Part shown: piece after piece, positions 1 to 8,362 of the stretch
Layout of the letters: each line of letters opens with the position of its first letter
Numbering within the stretch: the first letter of the stretch is position 1
Assembly (NCBI GenBank): GCA_016193115.1
Contig: JACPSV010000121.1
Coordinates: 1-14,893, forward strand
Length of the DNA: 14,893 bases
Direction of reading: 5' to 3'
From: Elusimicrobiota bacterium
GTDB taxonomy: Bacteria; Elusimicrobiota; Elusimicrobia; 2-02-FULL-39-32
The notes under the pieces: generated by a model
Databases searched by the model: none
What the model was told of the DNA's origin: nothing
Seen by the model: only the letters and a program-made list of their open reading frames with translations
Translations under genes and position numbers: made by a program

Positions 1-294
1 CGGCAATCTTCCTGGCAGGAATTTTTACCCGAATACGGAGCGGGAACTCACGTGTCGCTTACCGAGGTTTTATCCATGAAGACGGAAGAAGAATTTCGTT
101 ACCGGTTTAAGGGAACCCCGCTCCTCCGTGCCAAGAGAATGGGACTGCTAAGAAACGCCTGCATCGTCAGCGCCAACCAAAAGTTCGAAGCTGCAGCGCC
201 TCTGCTCAAAAACCTGGCCGAGAACGATCCCAACCCCATCCTCCGCACCCACGCCTCCTGGTCACTAAAGAAAATGAATCAAGCGTCCGATTAG
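1..294 (+). CDS. queG: Epoxyqueuosine reductase, C-terminal part (partial at window edge)
   Basis: The frame is open from base 1 and stops with TAG at 292-294, so only about the last 97 residues are here; the GTG at 52 is an internal valine, not the start. The segment EEFRYRFKGTPLLRAKRMG followed by LLRNACIVSAN, with a HEAT-like helix pair ending in DPNPILRTHASWSL, matches the C-terminal region of QueG. That enzyme reduces epoxyqueuosine to queuosine at the wobble base of certain tRNAs, using cobalamin and two 4Fe-4S clusters. The cobalamin domain and the cluster cysteines lie upstream of the window. The gene ends two bases from the stop of the convergent SemiSWEET-like gene, and no terminator hairpin is visible between them. 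The family call is firm from this tail; integrity of the rest cannot be judged. Confidence 0.85.
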   Translation, partial: RQSSWQEFLPEYGAGTHVSLTEVLSMKTEEEFRYRFKGTPLLRAKRMGLLRNACIVSANQKFEAAAPLLKNLAENDPNPILRTHASWSLKKMNQASD

Positions 295-296
295 TT

Positions 297-554
297 TTAC
301 TTTCTGTACTTGAGGACGGTAAAGAAGACGAAGGTGAAGGAAATGGCGTTTACAATGCCAAATGTTTTTAAGACGGGATCCTGGGAATAAATGCTGGAGG
401 GGAGCATCAACAGCACGCAAATCCAAATCCCGGTGACCCAAACGGCGCTGATGTCTTCCGAAGATTTTCTCTTCCAGATTCTTAAGATCAGAGGGATGTT
501 CCAAAAAGGCATGGCGATAGCTCCTATGAGGCCTACGATCTCTACGAATGTCAT
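297..554 (-). CDS. SemiSWEET/PQ-loop-like small membrane protein
   Basis: This 85-residue protein has three predicted membrane segments (about residues 4-24, 38-56 and 63-82), the size and topology of a bacterial SemiSWEET half-transporter, which works as a dimer to move sugars across the inner membrane. The PQ-loop signature is recognisable as NIPLILRIWKRKSSEDIS after the first helix, with the usual Pro-Gln replaced by Pro-Leu. Substrate cannot be inferred. The ATG at 554-552 has no Shine-Dalgarno sequence. It lies in an ATGA overlap with the stop of a 9-codon mini-ORF, itself chained to a 19-codon mini-ORF and to ftsB, so translation may depend on coupling. It is the last gene of the minus-strand run. 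Family assignment is by pattern only, and another PQ-loop protein type is possible. Confidence 0.7.
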   Translation of the reverse strand: MTFVEIVGLIGAIAMPFWNIPLILRIWKRKSSEDISAVWVTGIWICVLLMLPSSIYSQDPVLKTFGIVNAISFTFVFFTVLKYRK

Positions 555-580
555 GGTTTTCTTCGCTGAAGCTCGGTCAT
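551..580 (-). CDS. Mini-ORF 2 of the MTELQR repeat (9 codons), bridging to the SemiSWEET gene
   Basis: Codons read MTELQRRKP then TGA. The ATG overlaps the stop of the upstream mini-ORF (577-636) as ATGA, and its own TGA overlaps the ATG of the SemiSWEET-like gene, again as ATGA. The DNA is nearly identical to the first seven codons of the neighbouring mini-ORF. It is too short to be a stable protein. If translated, its likely role is to hand ribosomes to the next start, which lacks a Shine-Dalgarno sequence. It may equally be plain repeat DNA. Confidence 0.3.
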   Translation of the reverse strand: MTELQRRKP

Positions 581-636
581 GGTTTTCTTCTTATAACATC
601 TAAGGAAAAACCATTCCTTCGCTGAAGCTCAGTCAT
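577..636 (-). CDS. Mini-ORF 1 of the MTELQR repeat (19 codons), bridging from ftsB
   Basis: Codons read MTELQRRNGFSLDVIRRKP then TGA. The ATG overlaps the ftsB stop as ATGA and the TGA overlaps the next mini-ORF start as ATGA. Its first six codons and its RNGFSLDV segment recur in the same reading frame in the ligase-eno gap (2234-2386, where the latter reads RNGCTLDV). Its DNA also contains a 10-bp inverted repeat (605-614 with 635-644). Expression is unproven. The call rests on the double ATGA overlap and the recurrence. Confidence 0.33.
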   Translation of the reverse strand: MTELQRRNGFSLDVIRRKP

Positions 637-644
637 GGTTTTTC
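605..644. repeat. Inverted-repeat hairpin inside the MTELQR repeat, possible terminator
   Basis: GAAAAACCAT at 605-614 is the exact complement of ATGGTTTTTC at 635-644, enclosing a 20-nt loop that contains a second small stem, CTTC-GCT-GAAG. It straddles the ftsB stop codon. On the minus strand the right arm carries five Ts, so it could act as a weak terminator after ftsB, but the stem is A/T-rich and the T-run is paired. A repeat-element arm is the safer reading. Confidence 0.5.
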
Positions 645-923
645 TTCTGGGGTGGAATATTGGATGACGAACTGGTATTCCGTTTCTCCCGGTCGAATCA
701 TGCCCAGTTCACGGCGGGCGGCGTCGGTTAAATAGTCAGGATCGTTCTTCAAGCGGCGTAACTCTTGCGCAAGATTTTTGTTGGAATTCTGAATCTCAGC
801 CAGCTCTTTTTTAAGTTTGCGGAAGTATTTTCTTTTCTGCCAATGGTTCCGGAACCCTTCATTGAACGTGATCAGAAAACCGAGGATAACCGCTGCCAGA
901 ACCCATCTCCACCGGACAGACAT
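633..923 (-). CDS. ftsB: FtsB/DivIC-type septum formation protein
   Basis: The 96-residue protein has a short cytoplasmic N-terminus, one membrane helix (about residues 6-20), a coiled coil rich in Lys, Glu and Leu (about 30-60), and the C-terminal signature DPDYLTDAARRELGMIRPGE. This is the FtsB/DivIC architecture: a bitopic protein that pairs with FtsL and FtsQ/DivIB at the division septum. It starts 15 bases after the enolase stop, the eno-ftsB arrangement seen in many bacteria, so the two are almost certainly co-transcribed. There is no Shine-Dalgarno sequence before the ATG at 923-921. Its last codons (EEKP) and TGA lie inside a dispersed repeat, and the stop overlaps a mini-ORF start. 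Confidence 0.88.
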   Translation of the reverse strand: MSVRWRWVLAAVILGFLITFNEGFRNHWQKRKYFRKLKKELAEIQNSNKNLAQELRRLKNDPDYLTDAARRELGMIRPGETEYQFVIQYSTPEEKP

Positions 924-938
924 GGGATAAAATGAATT

Positions 939-2382
<1,444 letters not shown>

Positions 2383-2386
<4 letters not shown>

Positions 2387-3954
2387 CGCGCCCCTTTCCC
2401 GGTCTCCTGCAAAATTTTAAGATTTGTTTGCAATTGTTCTTGCGCTTTTGGGTCCGGCAAGCCCAGCCTGGCGGCTATTTCCCAGTTTTCTTTTGCCAAT
2501 TTTTTTTCCTGCAAGAGATAATAGCAATTTCCAATGTTGTTGTAAACTTCACCGTAGTTTCTCAAGTGGGTTGAGATCTGGTACGCGTGGATCGCTCTGT
2601 GCAGATCGCCGGTCTTCCGGTAACATTCTCCCAGTTGGTAGGCGGTCTTTTCCGATCGGGAATAGTCCAACTCAATGGCTCTCGTGTATTGGGAGATCGC
2701 TTTCTGCAGGTCACCCTCTTTTTCTGAAAAACTTGCCTGAAAACGTAGACGCTCGGCATACAGAGGTTTAAGAATCAGGTTGGAGAAAAACAAAAGAGCA
2801 AGAATCCATGCGCCAATCCAGAGTAAGGGATGAGGTTTGCGCGGACGCTGACCAGGGTTGGGTATCGGAGAGGGAGTTTTGTTAGGGATATTTCCAAGGA
2901 GGAAAAAAAGTAAAGCCGCGCTGGGCGCGTGTTGAAAGGGAAAATTAGAAAGGGAGTAGATTAAAAATCCAAGCAGCGCCATTCCCGGTCCAATCGTGTT
3001 CCAAGTGATATCCTGTCGCAGAAAATAGAAGAACCATGCGGCAAAGATTGAAAGATAAGCGCCCAACCCAAAAAGGCCGATTTCCGTCCCAATCTGGAGA
3101 TAATCGTTGTGCACGTTCGATTCACTGGTGGATTTCAACTGTAGATCCATCCCCTCCTTTGTCTTTGCCTGGTAGAGAGCAAAATGGGTTTTAAGGTTGC
3201 CGGCTCCCACTCCCATGAGAGGGTTGTCGTGAACGATGGACAGAGCGGTTTTCCACTTAAAGATCCTTTCTTGAAGAGAACGGTCTCCTCTCCAGTCGGC
3301 GCGGATCCACCACCAAAATCCCAGAGCAAAGAAAACAGAGACAATCAATAAAGTTTGGGTGACCGCAAGCGATTTAAAATCTTTCTTTCTTCGGGATTCA
3401 CCAAAAAACCAGAATGCCGTTCCCAATGTCAAGGACAATCCCGCAGCTAACCAAGCGCCGCGGGTGGCGCTCCAATAGAGATTGAGCAGAGACAAAAGCG
3501 ATCCAATCCCATAAAGACAGCGGCGATTCCATTTTTGATTAGGGTTCAAACAGCGGGTCAAGAGCAGCGGGAGAGTCAGCATCCACCATCCTGCGGCAAA
3601 ATTGGGGTTTCCAAATGTGGAAAAAGGACGATGGTTCCATTGGGTTTCCCATGCGACAAAATCAAACCCAAAACGTTGAAACGCGCCATAGAACCCGGCA
3701 AGAATCGTGGACAGGGCAATGGCTAAAAAGATAGGTTCCCGTTCCTGATCGTCTCTCAGAAGAGAGGTGATCCAATAAAAACAAAAAAGAAGGATTTGCC
3801 AGAAAAGAAACTGCAAGACAATGGATGGATGGACGGCATGCATCAGGGAGAGTAGTATCGCTGATAGAAAAAGCAGGAGCGGGACAGAAAGCGGGGGAAA
3901 AGGGATGGAAAAAAAATTATGGAGGGTATGAACTCGAACAAGTATCATACCCAA
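2383..3954 (-). CDS. O-antigen-ligase-like (Wzy_C) polytopic membrane protein with C-terminal TPRs
   Basis: At least 523 residues, with many hydrophobic segments through residue 350, another near 377-396 and a soluble tail. The motifs FSTFGNPNFAAGW (about 111-123), SATRGAWLA (162-170), NPLMGVGAGN (244-253) and VHNDYLQIGTEIGLFG (281-296) are those of the O-antigen ligase/polymerase (Wzy_C) family, which transfers or polymerises lipid-linked glycans at the periplasmic face of the inner membrane. From about residue 413, repeated helices such as DLQKAISQYTRAIELD and AYQLGECYRKTGDLHRAIHAY are TPRs, a common tail in this family. The given start is TTG at 3954, with ATG at 3948, but the frame stays open upstream and encodes a typical first helix followed by GIQDPFFIKQS; a CTG at 4062, ten bases past the mutase stop, is the likely real start region. 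Substrate is unknown; a glycosylation ligase is an alternative. Confidence 0.8.
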
Positions 3955-4072
3955 GATCAGGGCAGAGGCAATGGATTGTTTGATAAAAAAAGGATCCTGA
4001 ATCCCTGTATAGAAAGCGAGTGGGACGGTCAGGAAGAGAAGCGCTGTCAGTTTTGTTTGCAGAGGGGGCGGT

Positions 4073-5494
4073 CTAAACGATGAGACGTTTTCCGTGCGCG
4101 ATCAACTTGTCCAGCTTCTTTTGGGAATCGCTTTCCACATACATTCGCACGACAGGTTCTGTGCCGGAGAGGCGTATCCCTAACCAGGACTGATCTTTCA
4201 TGATAAATTTTATCCCATCCAAATCCACGATCCTCTTGACATGAAATTCTCCCATCGTCGTGGGCGGGTGAGAAGAGAGCTTGTCTTTCAAAGTGTTCAT
4301 CTTTTCCAACGGGACATGAAAATTGGAGCGGTGGGTATAGAAAAATCCCACCTTCTTTTGCAGTTCCAGAAGCGATTGCCGCAGGGGTTTCTTGGCGGCC
4401 GCCCGGACCTCGGCTAGAAGGAGGCAGGCCAGAATGCCGTCTTTTTCCGGAATATGTCCTTTGATTGTCAGACCGCCGGACTCTTCTCCGCCCAGAATAA
4501 AATTTTCTTTGAGCATCACTTCCGCAATATATTTGAACCCGACCGGAGTTTCCCGCACTTCGATCCCCTCATTTTTTGCCACGGCGTCCAGAAAGTGGCT
4601 GGTCATGACGGACCGCGCCACAACCCCTTTCCAATTTCTGGTTCGGATCAGGTGATCCAAAACGAGGGGCAGGATTTCGTTGGGAGTCAGGAAGGAACCG
4701 TCGGAATCAATGATTCCAAACCGATCAGAGTCGCCGTCCGTCGCCAATCCGATATCGGATTTTTGGCGTTTCATTGTTTCCATGAGTTCCGAGAGATTTT
4801 CCCGGGATGGATCGGGGGCGTGTCCTCCAAAGAGGACGTCCCTGTGGTCGTGGAGTACGGTCACTTTCGATCCGGACTCTTTTAGAAGGGTATCCAGATA
4901 GTCCCGGGCCGTGCCGTAAAGCAAATCACAAACCACGGAAAGTTTAGCTTTTTTCAAGGCCTTAAAATCTATCAGGTTCCGTACCTGTTTCATGTAGTTT
5001 TCGGAAGGATCCAGATCGAGGACGAGCTTTTTCTTGCGACCGTCGTTCAGAGAGAGGCGGGGAATCGTTTTTCCTTCGCTGGCATAGAGCGCGCAGCGTT
5101 CTTCCAACTCGCGGGTGACTTCGGGTAGAGCAGGACCTCCCCAGGAGGTAGAGAACTTGATGCCGGAATATTCCGGCGGATTGTGGCTGGCGGTGATATT
5201 GATGGAACCGGCGGCTTTCCTTCGCAAAATTTCCAGGGCGATCGCAGGCGTGGGCGCGTCTCTTTGACAGAGCAGGATCTGGATGCTGTTAGCTGTGATC
5301 ACCTCGCTGACGGCGCGGGCGAAATCTTCCGACAGGAATCTGGAGTCGTAGCCCACAATCGTTTGTTTGTGGTGCAATTTTTGGGATTTCAGGTAATCCG
5401 CAATGGCCTGAGCGACAATGCGCACGTTTTGAAACGTAAAGTCCTGCGCGATAATCGCTCGCCAACCTGCTGTTCCGAACCGTATGGGAATCAT
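4073..5494 (-). CDS. Alpha-D-phosphohexomutase (phosphoglucomutase/phosphomannomutase)
   Basis: A complete 473-residue enzyme of the alpha-D-phosphohexomutase superfamily, which moves phosphate between C1 and C6 of hexose phosphates through a phosphoserine. All four family signatures are visible: the phosphoserine loop TASHNP with S103, the magnesium loop DGDSDRFG with D253, D255 and D257, the sugar-binding GGEESGG at 335-341, and the C-terminal phosphate-binding loop RLSGTEP from R441. The N-terminal FGTAGWRA is typical of phosphoglucomutases of the COG1109 type, so glucose phosphates are the likeliest substrate, though mannose or glucosamine phosphates cannot be excluded. It starts 26 bases after gatB without a clear Shine-Dalgarno sequence, and its TAG nearly abuts the probable true start of the ligase-like gene. 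It could supply glucose-1-phosphate for surface glycan or glycogen. Confidence 0.92.
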   Translation of the reverse strand: MIPIRFGTAGWRAIIAQDFTFQNVRIVAQAIADYLKSQKLHHKQTIVGYDSRFLSEDFARAVSEVITANSIQILLCQRDAPTPAIALEILRRKAAGSINITASHNPPEYSGIKFSTSWGGPALPEVTRELEERCALYASEGKTIPRLSLNDGRKKKLVLDLDPSENYMKQVRNLIDFKALKKAKLSVVCDLLYGTARDYLDTLLKESGSKVTVLHDHRDVLFGGHAPDPSRENLSELMETMKRQKSDIGLATDGDSDRFGIIDSDGSFLTPNEILPLVLDHLIRTRNWKGVVARSVMTSHFLDAVAKNEGIEVRETPVGFKYIAEVMLKENFILGGEESGGLTIKGHIPEKDGILACLLLAEVRAAAKKPLRQSLLELQKKVGFFYTHRSNFHVPLEKMNTLKDKLSSHPPTTMGEFHVKRIVDLDGIKFIMKDQSWLGIRLSGTEPVVRMYVESDSQKKLDKLIAHGKRLIV

Positions 5495-5520
5495 CGTAAG
5501 TGCAATTTGTACAATTTATC

Positions 5521-6972
5521 CTATTTCGAGTCAATAGACAATTTTTTCTTGAGAGTCTGGTTGACCCGCTCAGGATTCGCTTTTCCTTTGGAAAGTTTCA
5601 TGACGGAACCGATCAAGGCTTGGAGAGCTTTCTCTTTGCCGCCGCGAAACTCTTCCACTGCTTTTGGGTTTTGTTGGATCGCCAGGGCCGCCCAGTTCTC
5701 AATCTCTTTTTCGTCTAAAACCTGCGTCAGCCCTTTTTCCTGAACAATTGATTTAGGATTCCGGCGGCTTTGCCACATTTCATCGAAGACGGTTTTGGCG
5801 ATTTTTCCGGAGATCGTTCCCGCCAGAATCATTTCGGCCAGTTCCGCCAGGTGCGGAGGTGAAATGGGGGAATCCAGAATTGTTTTGTTTTGTTCATTCA
5901 GACGTCCCAAAAGTTCCGTTGTAATCCAGTTAGAGACAATTTTAGGGAATTGGGGCAATGGGTTTTGTTTGACTGTTTTTTCATAGAAATCCGCCAAATG
6001 TATATCGGAGGTCAATACGGCTGCGTCATATTCCGAGAGAAGGTAATCGCGGAGGAAACGGTTTCTTTTGTCTGCCGGCAGTTCCGGCAGACTCTGACGG
6101 ATATTTTCAATCCATTGGCTCTCCAGCCGCAAGGGGAGCAGATCCGGTTCCGGGAAGTAGCGGTAATCATGCGCCTCCTCTTTGGAACGCATGGGGCGGG
6201 ACTCTTTTTTCCCAGCGTCCCAGAGGCGAGTCTCTTGAACAATTCTTTCGCCCTGACGGATCGCCCCGATCTGCCTTTCGATTTCGTAGGCGATCGCGTC
6301 CTGCACGCCCCGGAACGAGTTCATGTTCTTCAGTTCCACTTTAGTTCCCAGGGTCTTGATTCCGGACGGACGCACGGAGATATTGGCGTCACAGCGCAAA
6401 GATCCTTTTTCCATGTCGCAGTCAGAGACTTCAAGGTACTGTAACGTCATTTTCAGTCTGGAGAGGTACTCCTGCGCTTCCTCAGGGGAAGAGATGTCCG
6501 GTTCAGAAACGATCTCCATCAGAGGGATACCGGTACGGTTGAGATCTACCAGAGAATATTTTAGTTCCACAGGACCAATCGTATGCAACAGTTTGCCCGC
6601 GTCTTCTTCTAAATGGATTCGGGTGATCCCCACTTTCTTGGCCGGCTCAGAGATCATCAAGTACCCTTTTTCTGACAGAGGTTTTTCATATTGAGAGATC
6701 TGGTAATTTTTTGGCAGGTCGGGATAGAAATACTGTTTACGGGCAAATATGGATTCCTCGTTGACCCGGCAGTTCAGCGCCAGAGCCGTCTTGACCAGAG
6801 ACTCAACCGCTTTCTGGTTGAGCACGGGCAGAGCGCCCGGCTGGCCGGTGCAGATCGGGCAGATTTGAGAATTGGGAGACGCTCCAAAACCGGTCGGGCA
6901 AGAGCAGAAAAGCTTGCTTTCCGTTTTGATCTGGACATGCACCTCTAAACCAATCACGCTTTCGTAATCCAT
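5521..6972 (-). CDS. gatB: Aspartyl/glutamyl-tRNA amidotransferase subunit B
   Basis: 483 residues, usual for GatB, the subunit of GatCAB that phosphorylates mischarged Glu-tRNA(Gln) or Asp-tRNA(Asn) before amidation. It opens with YESVIGLEVHVQIKTESKLF, carries the zinc-type cysteines C23, C25, C38 and C41, then LPKNYQISQYEKPL, the HLEEDAGK segment, DLNRTGIPLMEIVSEPD and SLRCDANISVRP, and ends with the YqeY-like helical tail (SPPHLAELAEMILAGTISGKIAKTVF and onward). The frame is open for 48 codons further upstream, but that stretch overlaps the divergent SDR gene and has no GatB similarity. ATG at 6972-6970, with GCGAGG about six bases before it, is the start. gatA and gatC are not in the window. 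It heads the minus-strand run. Confidence 0.96.
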   Translation of the reverse strand: MDYESVIGLEVHVQIKTESKLFCSCPTGFGASPNSQICPICTGQPGALPVLNQKAVESLVKTALALNCRVNEESIFARKQYFYPDLPKNYQISQYEKPLSEKGYLMISEPAKKVGITRIHLEEDAGKLLHTIGPVELKYSLVDLNRTGIPLMEIVSEPDISSPEEAQEYLSRLKMTLQYLEVSDCDMEKGSLRCDANISVRPSGIKTLGTKVELKNMNSFRGVQDAIAYEIERQIGAIRQGERIVQETRLWDAGKKESRPMRSKEEAHDYRYFPEPDLLPLRLESQWIENIRQSLPELPADKRNRFLRDYLLSEYDAAVLTSDIHLADFYEKTVKQNPLPQFPKIVSNWITTELLGRLNEQNKTILDSPISPPHLAELAEMILAGTISGKIAKTVFDEMWQSRRNPKSIVQEKGLTQVLDEKEIENWAALAIQQNPKAVEEFRGGKEKALQALIGSVMKLSKGKANPERVNQTLKKKLSIDSK

Positions 6973-6988
6973 TTTTTGCCTCGCTGAA

Positions 6989-7018
6989 ATTATGCTATAT
7001 TTGAAAGGAACAGTGCAA
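6989..7018 (-). promoter_or_regulatory. Possible sigma70-type promoter of gatB
   Basis: On the minus strand TTGCAC (7018-7013), an 18-base spacer and CATAAT (6994-6989) stand just upstream of gatB. The -10 matches the consensus in five of six positions, the -35 in only three. Initiation near 6982 would leave a leader of about ten bases beginning at the GAGG before the gatB ATG. The element overlaps the start of the SDR gene. This is pattern inference only. Confidence 0.28.
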
Positions 7019-7786
7019 CACTCTGAGAAGAAAAACTTTTTCGACGGCAAGGTCGCATTCATCAGCGGCGGATCGCGCGGCATCGGATTTGCCATTGCCA
7101 AGGAATTCGCCCTCAAGGGAACCCACGTCGTCTTTACGTACCTGCGCAGCCGTACGGACGCCGATCAGGCGCAAAAGCAGTTGTCCGCCTTCGGTGTAAG
7201 AGTGGAACCTGTCCGGGCCAATATGGGGAACAAGGACCAGGTTCGGAAAGTCTTTGAGCGGATCGGGAATGAGTTTGGTCATTTGGATTTCATGATTCAC
7301 AATGCGGCCACGGGGGACCTTAAGCCTGCCTTGGACTTGACGGATGAGGAATGGGAAAGAACCCTGGAAATGAATTTGCGGTCTTTGCTTCAGTGTGTGC
7401 GCTTGAGCGTTCCCCTGATGGCCGGACGGCGCGGGAAGATTGTTTCCATTTCCAGCCACGGTTCCTACCGCTGCCTTCCAAACTATGCGGCTGTGGGTGT
7501 CACCAAATCCGGCATTGAAAGTCTCAGCCGGTACCTTGCCGTCGAGTTAGCTCCCAAAGGAATCAACGTCAATGTGGTGATGGCGGGCACGGTGGAAACC
7601 CAGTCCCTGCAGAAGATACCGGGCCACGAAGAAATGTTGCATGTGGCGAAAGCCCGAACGCCTGCGGGACGCATCGGCCGTCCGCAGGACATCGCGCACG
7701 TCGTTTCTTTTTTGTGCAGCGAGGAGTCCCGCTGGATCGTGGGTCAAACCATCATTGCCGACGGCGGATACTCATTGCTGGCATAA
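6992..7786 (+). CDS. fabL: FabL-like enoyl-[acyl-carrier-protein] reductase (short-chain dehydrogenase family)
   Basis: A 264-residue Rossmann-fold SDR. The cofactor loop GGSRGIG is at 26-32 and the HNAA motif at 103-106. The active-site region reads SISSHGSYRCLPNYAAVGVTK, in two parts a Ser-rich strand and then Y165 separated from K172 by six residues. Classical SDRs have Tyr-x3-Lys; Tyr-x6-Lys is the spacing of enoyl-ACP reductases, and RYLAVELAPK plus GQTIIADGGYSLL closely resemble Bacillus FabL, an NADPH-dependent enoyl-ACP reductase of fatty-acid elongation. Reaction and pathway are inferred from that similarity. The start is uncertain: ATG at 6992 has no Shine-Dalgarno sequence, while an in-frame GTG at 7013 follows AAAGGA at short spacing. 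The gene diverges from gatB with almost no gap, and its 3' end overlaps the convergent Nudix gene by 15 bases. Confidence 0.82.
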   Translation: MLYLKGTVQHSEKKNFFDGKVAFISGGSRGIGFAIAKEFALKGTHVVFTYLRSRTDADQAQKQLSAFGVRVEPVRANMGNKDQVRKVFERIGNEFGHLDFMIHNAATGDLKPALDLTDEEWERTLEMNLRSLLQCVRLSVPLMAGRRGKIVSISSHGSYRCLPNYAAVGVTKSGIESLSRYLAVELAPKGINVNVVMAGTVETQSLQKIPGHEEMLHVAKARTPAGRIGRPQDIAHVVSFLCSEESRWIVGQTIIADGGYSLLA

Positions 7787-8134
7787 CTTTTTAAGAAGTT
7801 GTTGATCGGATGGATAAGAAATCTTTTCCTGAGCGCGTTTTAAACTAAACCAATTCGTTTGTAAAATTTCCGAATCATCTTTCTTGCCCGTCTTGCGCAG
7901 AGGTTTCATTAAAAACCATGTCACCGCCTTGCGCACAGGGACATTTTTTCTTTTGAATTTGTAACGCGCCTTCATGAAATAGCGATGGGACCGGTAAGGG
8001 AGGATTTCGCAATTCCAGCCGGTTTCTTCCCAAACTTCCCTTAAAGCCGCGTCCGCCGCCGTTTCGCCCGTCTCCAAGTGACCTTTGGGGAAGGTCCAAA
8101 CGACGGCGCCTTCCAGATTTCTGACCCGGACCAT
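7772..8134 (-). CDS. Nudix hydrolase, C-terminal fragment containing the Nudix box
   Basis: About 120 residues from ATG at 8134-8132. The Nudix box is intact: G, five residues, E, seven residues, then REVWEETGW, preceded by VVWTFPKGHLETGE, so the metal and diphosphate site of a MutT-like hydrolase is encoded. The N-terminal strand that normally precedes it (REHSSGGLVLKG) is in a different frame upstream, because a 68-bp tandem duplication (8086-8221) shifted the frame. The ATG overlaps the stop of that upstream ORF as TGATG, so re-initiation could yield two polypeptides. Without the first strand the fold may not be stable; a pseudogene is the simplest reading, a two-piece enzyme the alternative. 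Substrate is unknown. Its 3' end overlaps the SDR gene tail to tail. Confidence 0.75.
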   Translation of the reverse strand: MVRVRNLEGAVVWTFPKGHLETGETAADAALREVWEETGWNCEILPYRSHRYFMKARYKFKRKNVPVRKAVTWFLMKPLRKTGKKDDSEILQTNWFSLKRAQEKISYPSDQQLLKKLCQQ

Positions 8135-8221
8135 CAATATCTGAGCCAGCCGTTAGGGAATGTCCAAACGGCGGCGCCTTCCAGGTTTCTAACCCGGACC
8201 ATCAATATCTGAGCCAGCCGT
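8086..8221. repeat. 68-bp tandem duplication inside the Nudix gene
   Basis: Units 8086-8153 and 8154-8221 align end to end without gaps and differ at five positions. Each encodes LAQILMVRVRNLEGA and VWTFP on the minus strand. As 68 is not a multiple of three, the duplication shifts the frame. Five differences between the units argue against a simple assembly duplication and suggest drift after the event, or a collapsed mixture of strains. Confidence 0.95.
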
Positions 8222-8325
8222 CTCCGAGTTTTCCTTGCTTGAGGAAACGGATTTTTCTTAGGAGGGATTCCCTTCAAGACAAGACCCCCGCTGGAATGTT
8301 CTCTGATAAAAGTATACGTTTTCAC
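8134..8325 (-). CDS. Nudix hydrolase, N-terminal fragment (frameshifted by tandem duplication)
   Basis: 63 residues starting at GTG 8325-8323, with AGGA four bases upstream as a fair Shine-Dalgarno sequence. It encodes the first strand of a Nudix domain (FIREHSSGGLVLKG), a basic Pro/Lys/Arg-rich loop, then LAQILMVRVRNLEGAAVWTFPNG, after which the frame runs into the second copy of the 68-bp duplication and stops at TGA. Removing one copy would join it in frame to the downstream fragment, giving a normal Nudix protein of roughly 160 residues. It is therefore the 5' part of a broken gene or the first cistron of a split one. It diverges from pilB. Confidence 0.6.
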   Translation of the reverse strand: MKTYTFIREHSSGGLVLKGIPPKKNPFPQARKTRRRLAQILMVRVRNLEGAAVWTFPNGWLRY

Positions 8326-8349
8326 TGAATCCTACAGGGAATGCGGCAG

Positions 8350-8362
8350 GGGTTGACAACCC
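8350..8362. promoter_or_regulatory. Palindrome over the pilB -35 box, candidate operator
   Basis: GGGTTG-A-CAACCC is a perfect 6-bp inverted repeat centred on the -35 hexamer TTGACA. An imperfect extension, CAGGG on the left and CCCTG on the right, is also visible. A repressor could bind here, but the motif matches no regulator that can be named with confidence. Confidence 0.3.

Noticed and set aside
291..320. Terminator between queG and the SemiSWEET-like gene
   Set aside because: The stops are two bases apart and no G/C-rich hairpin with a T-run is visible.
6973..7116. 48-codon N-terminal extension of gatB
   Set aside because: It overlaps the start of the divergent SDR gene, has no GatB-like sequence, and the conserved YESVIGLEVHVQ begins directly after the ATG at 6972.
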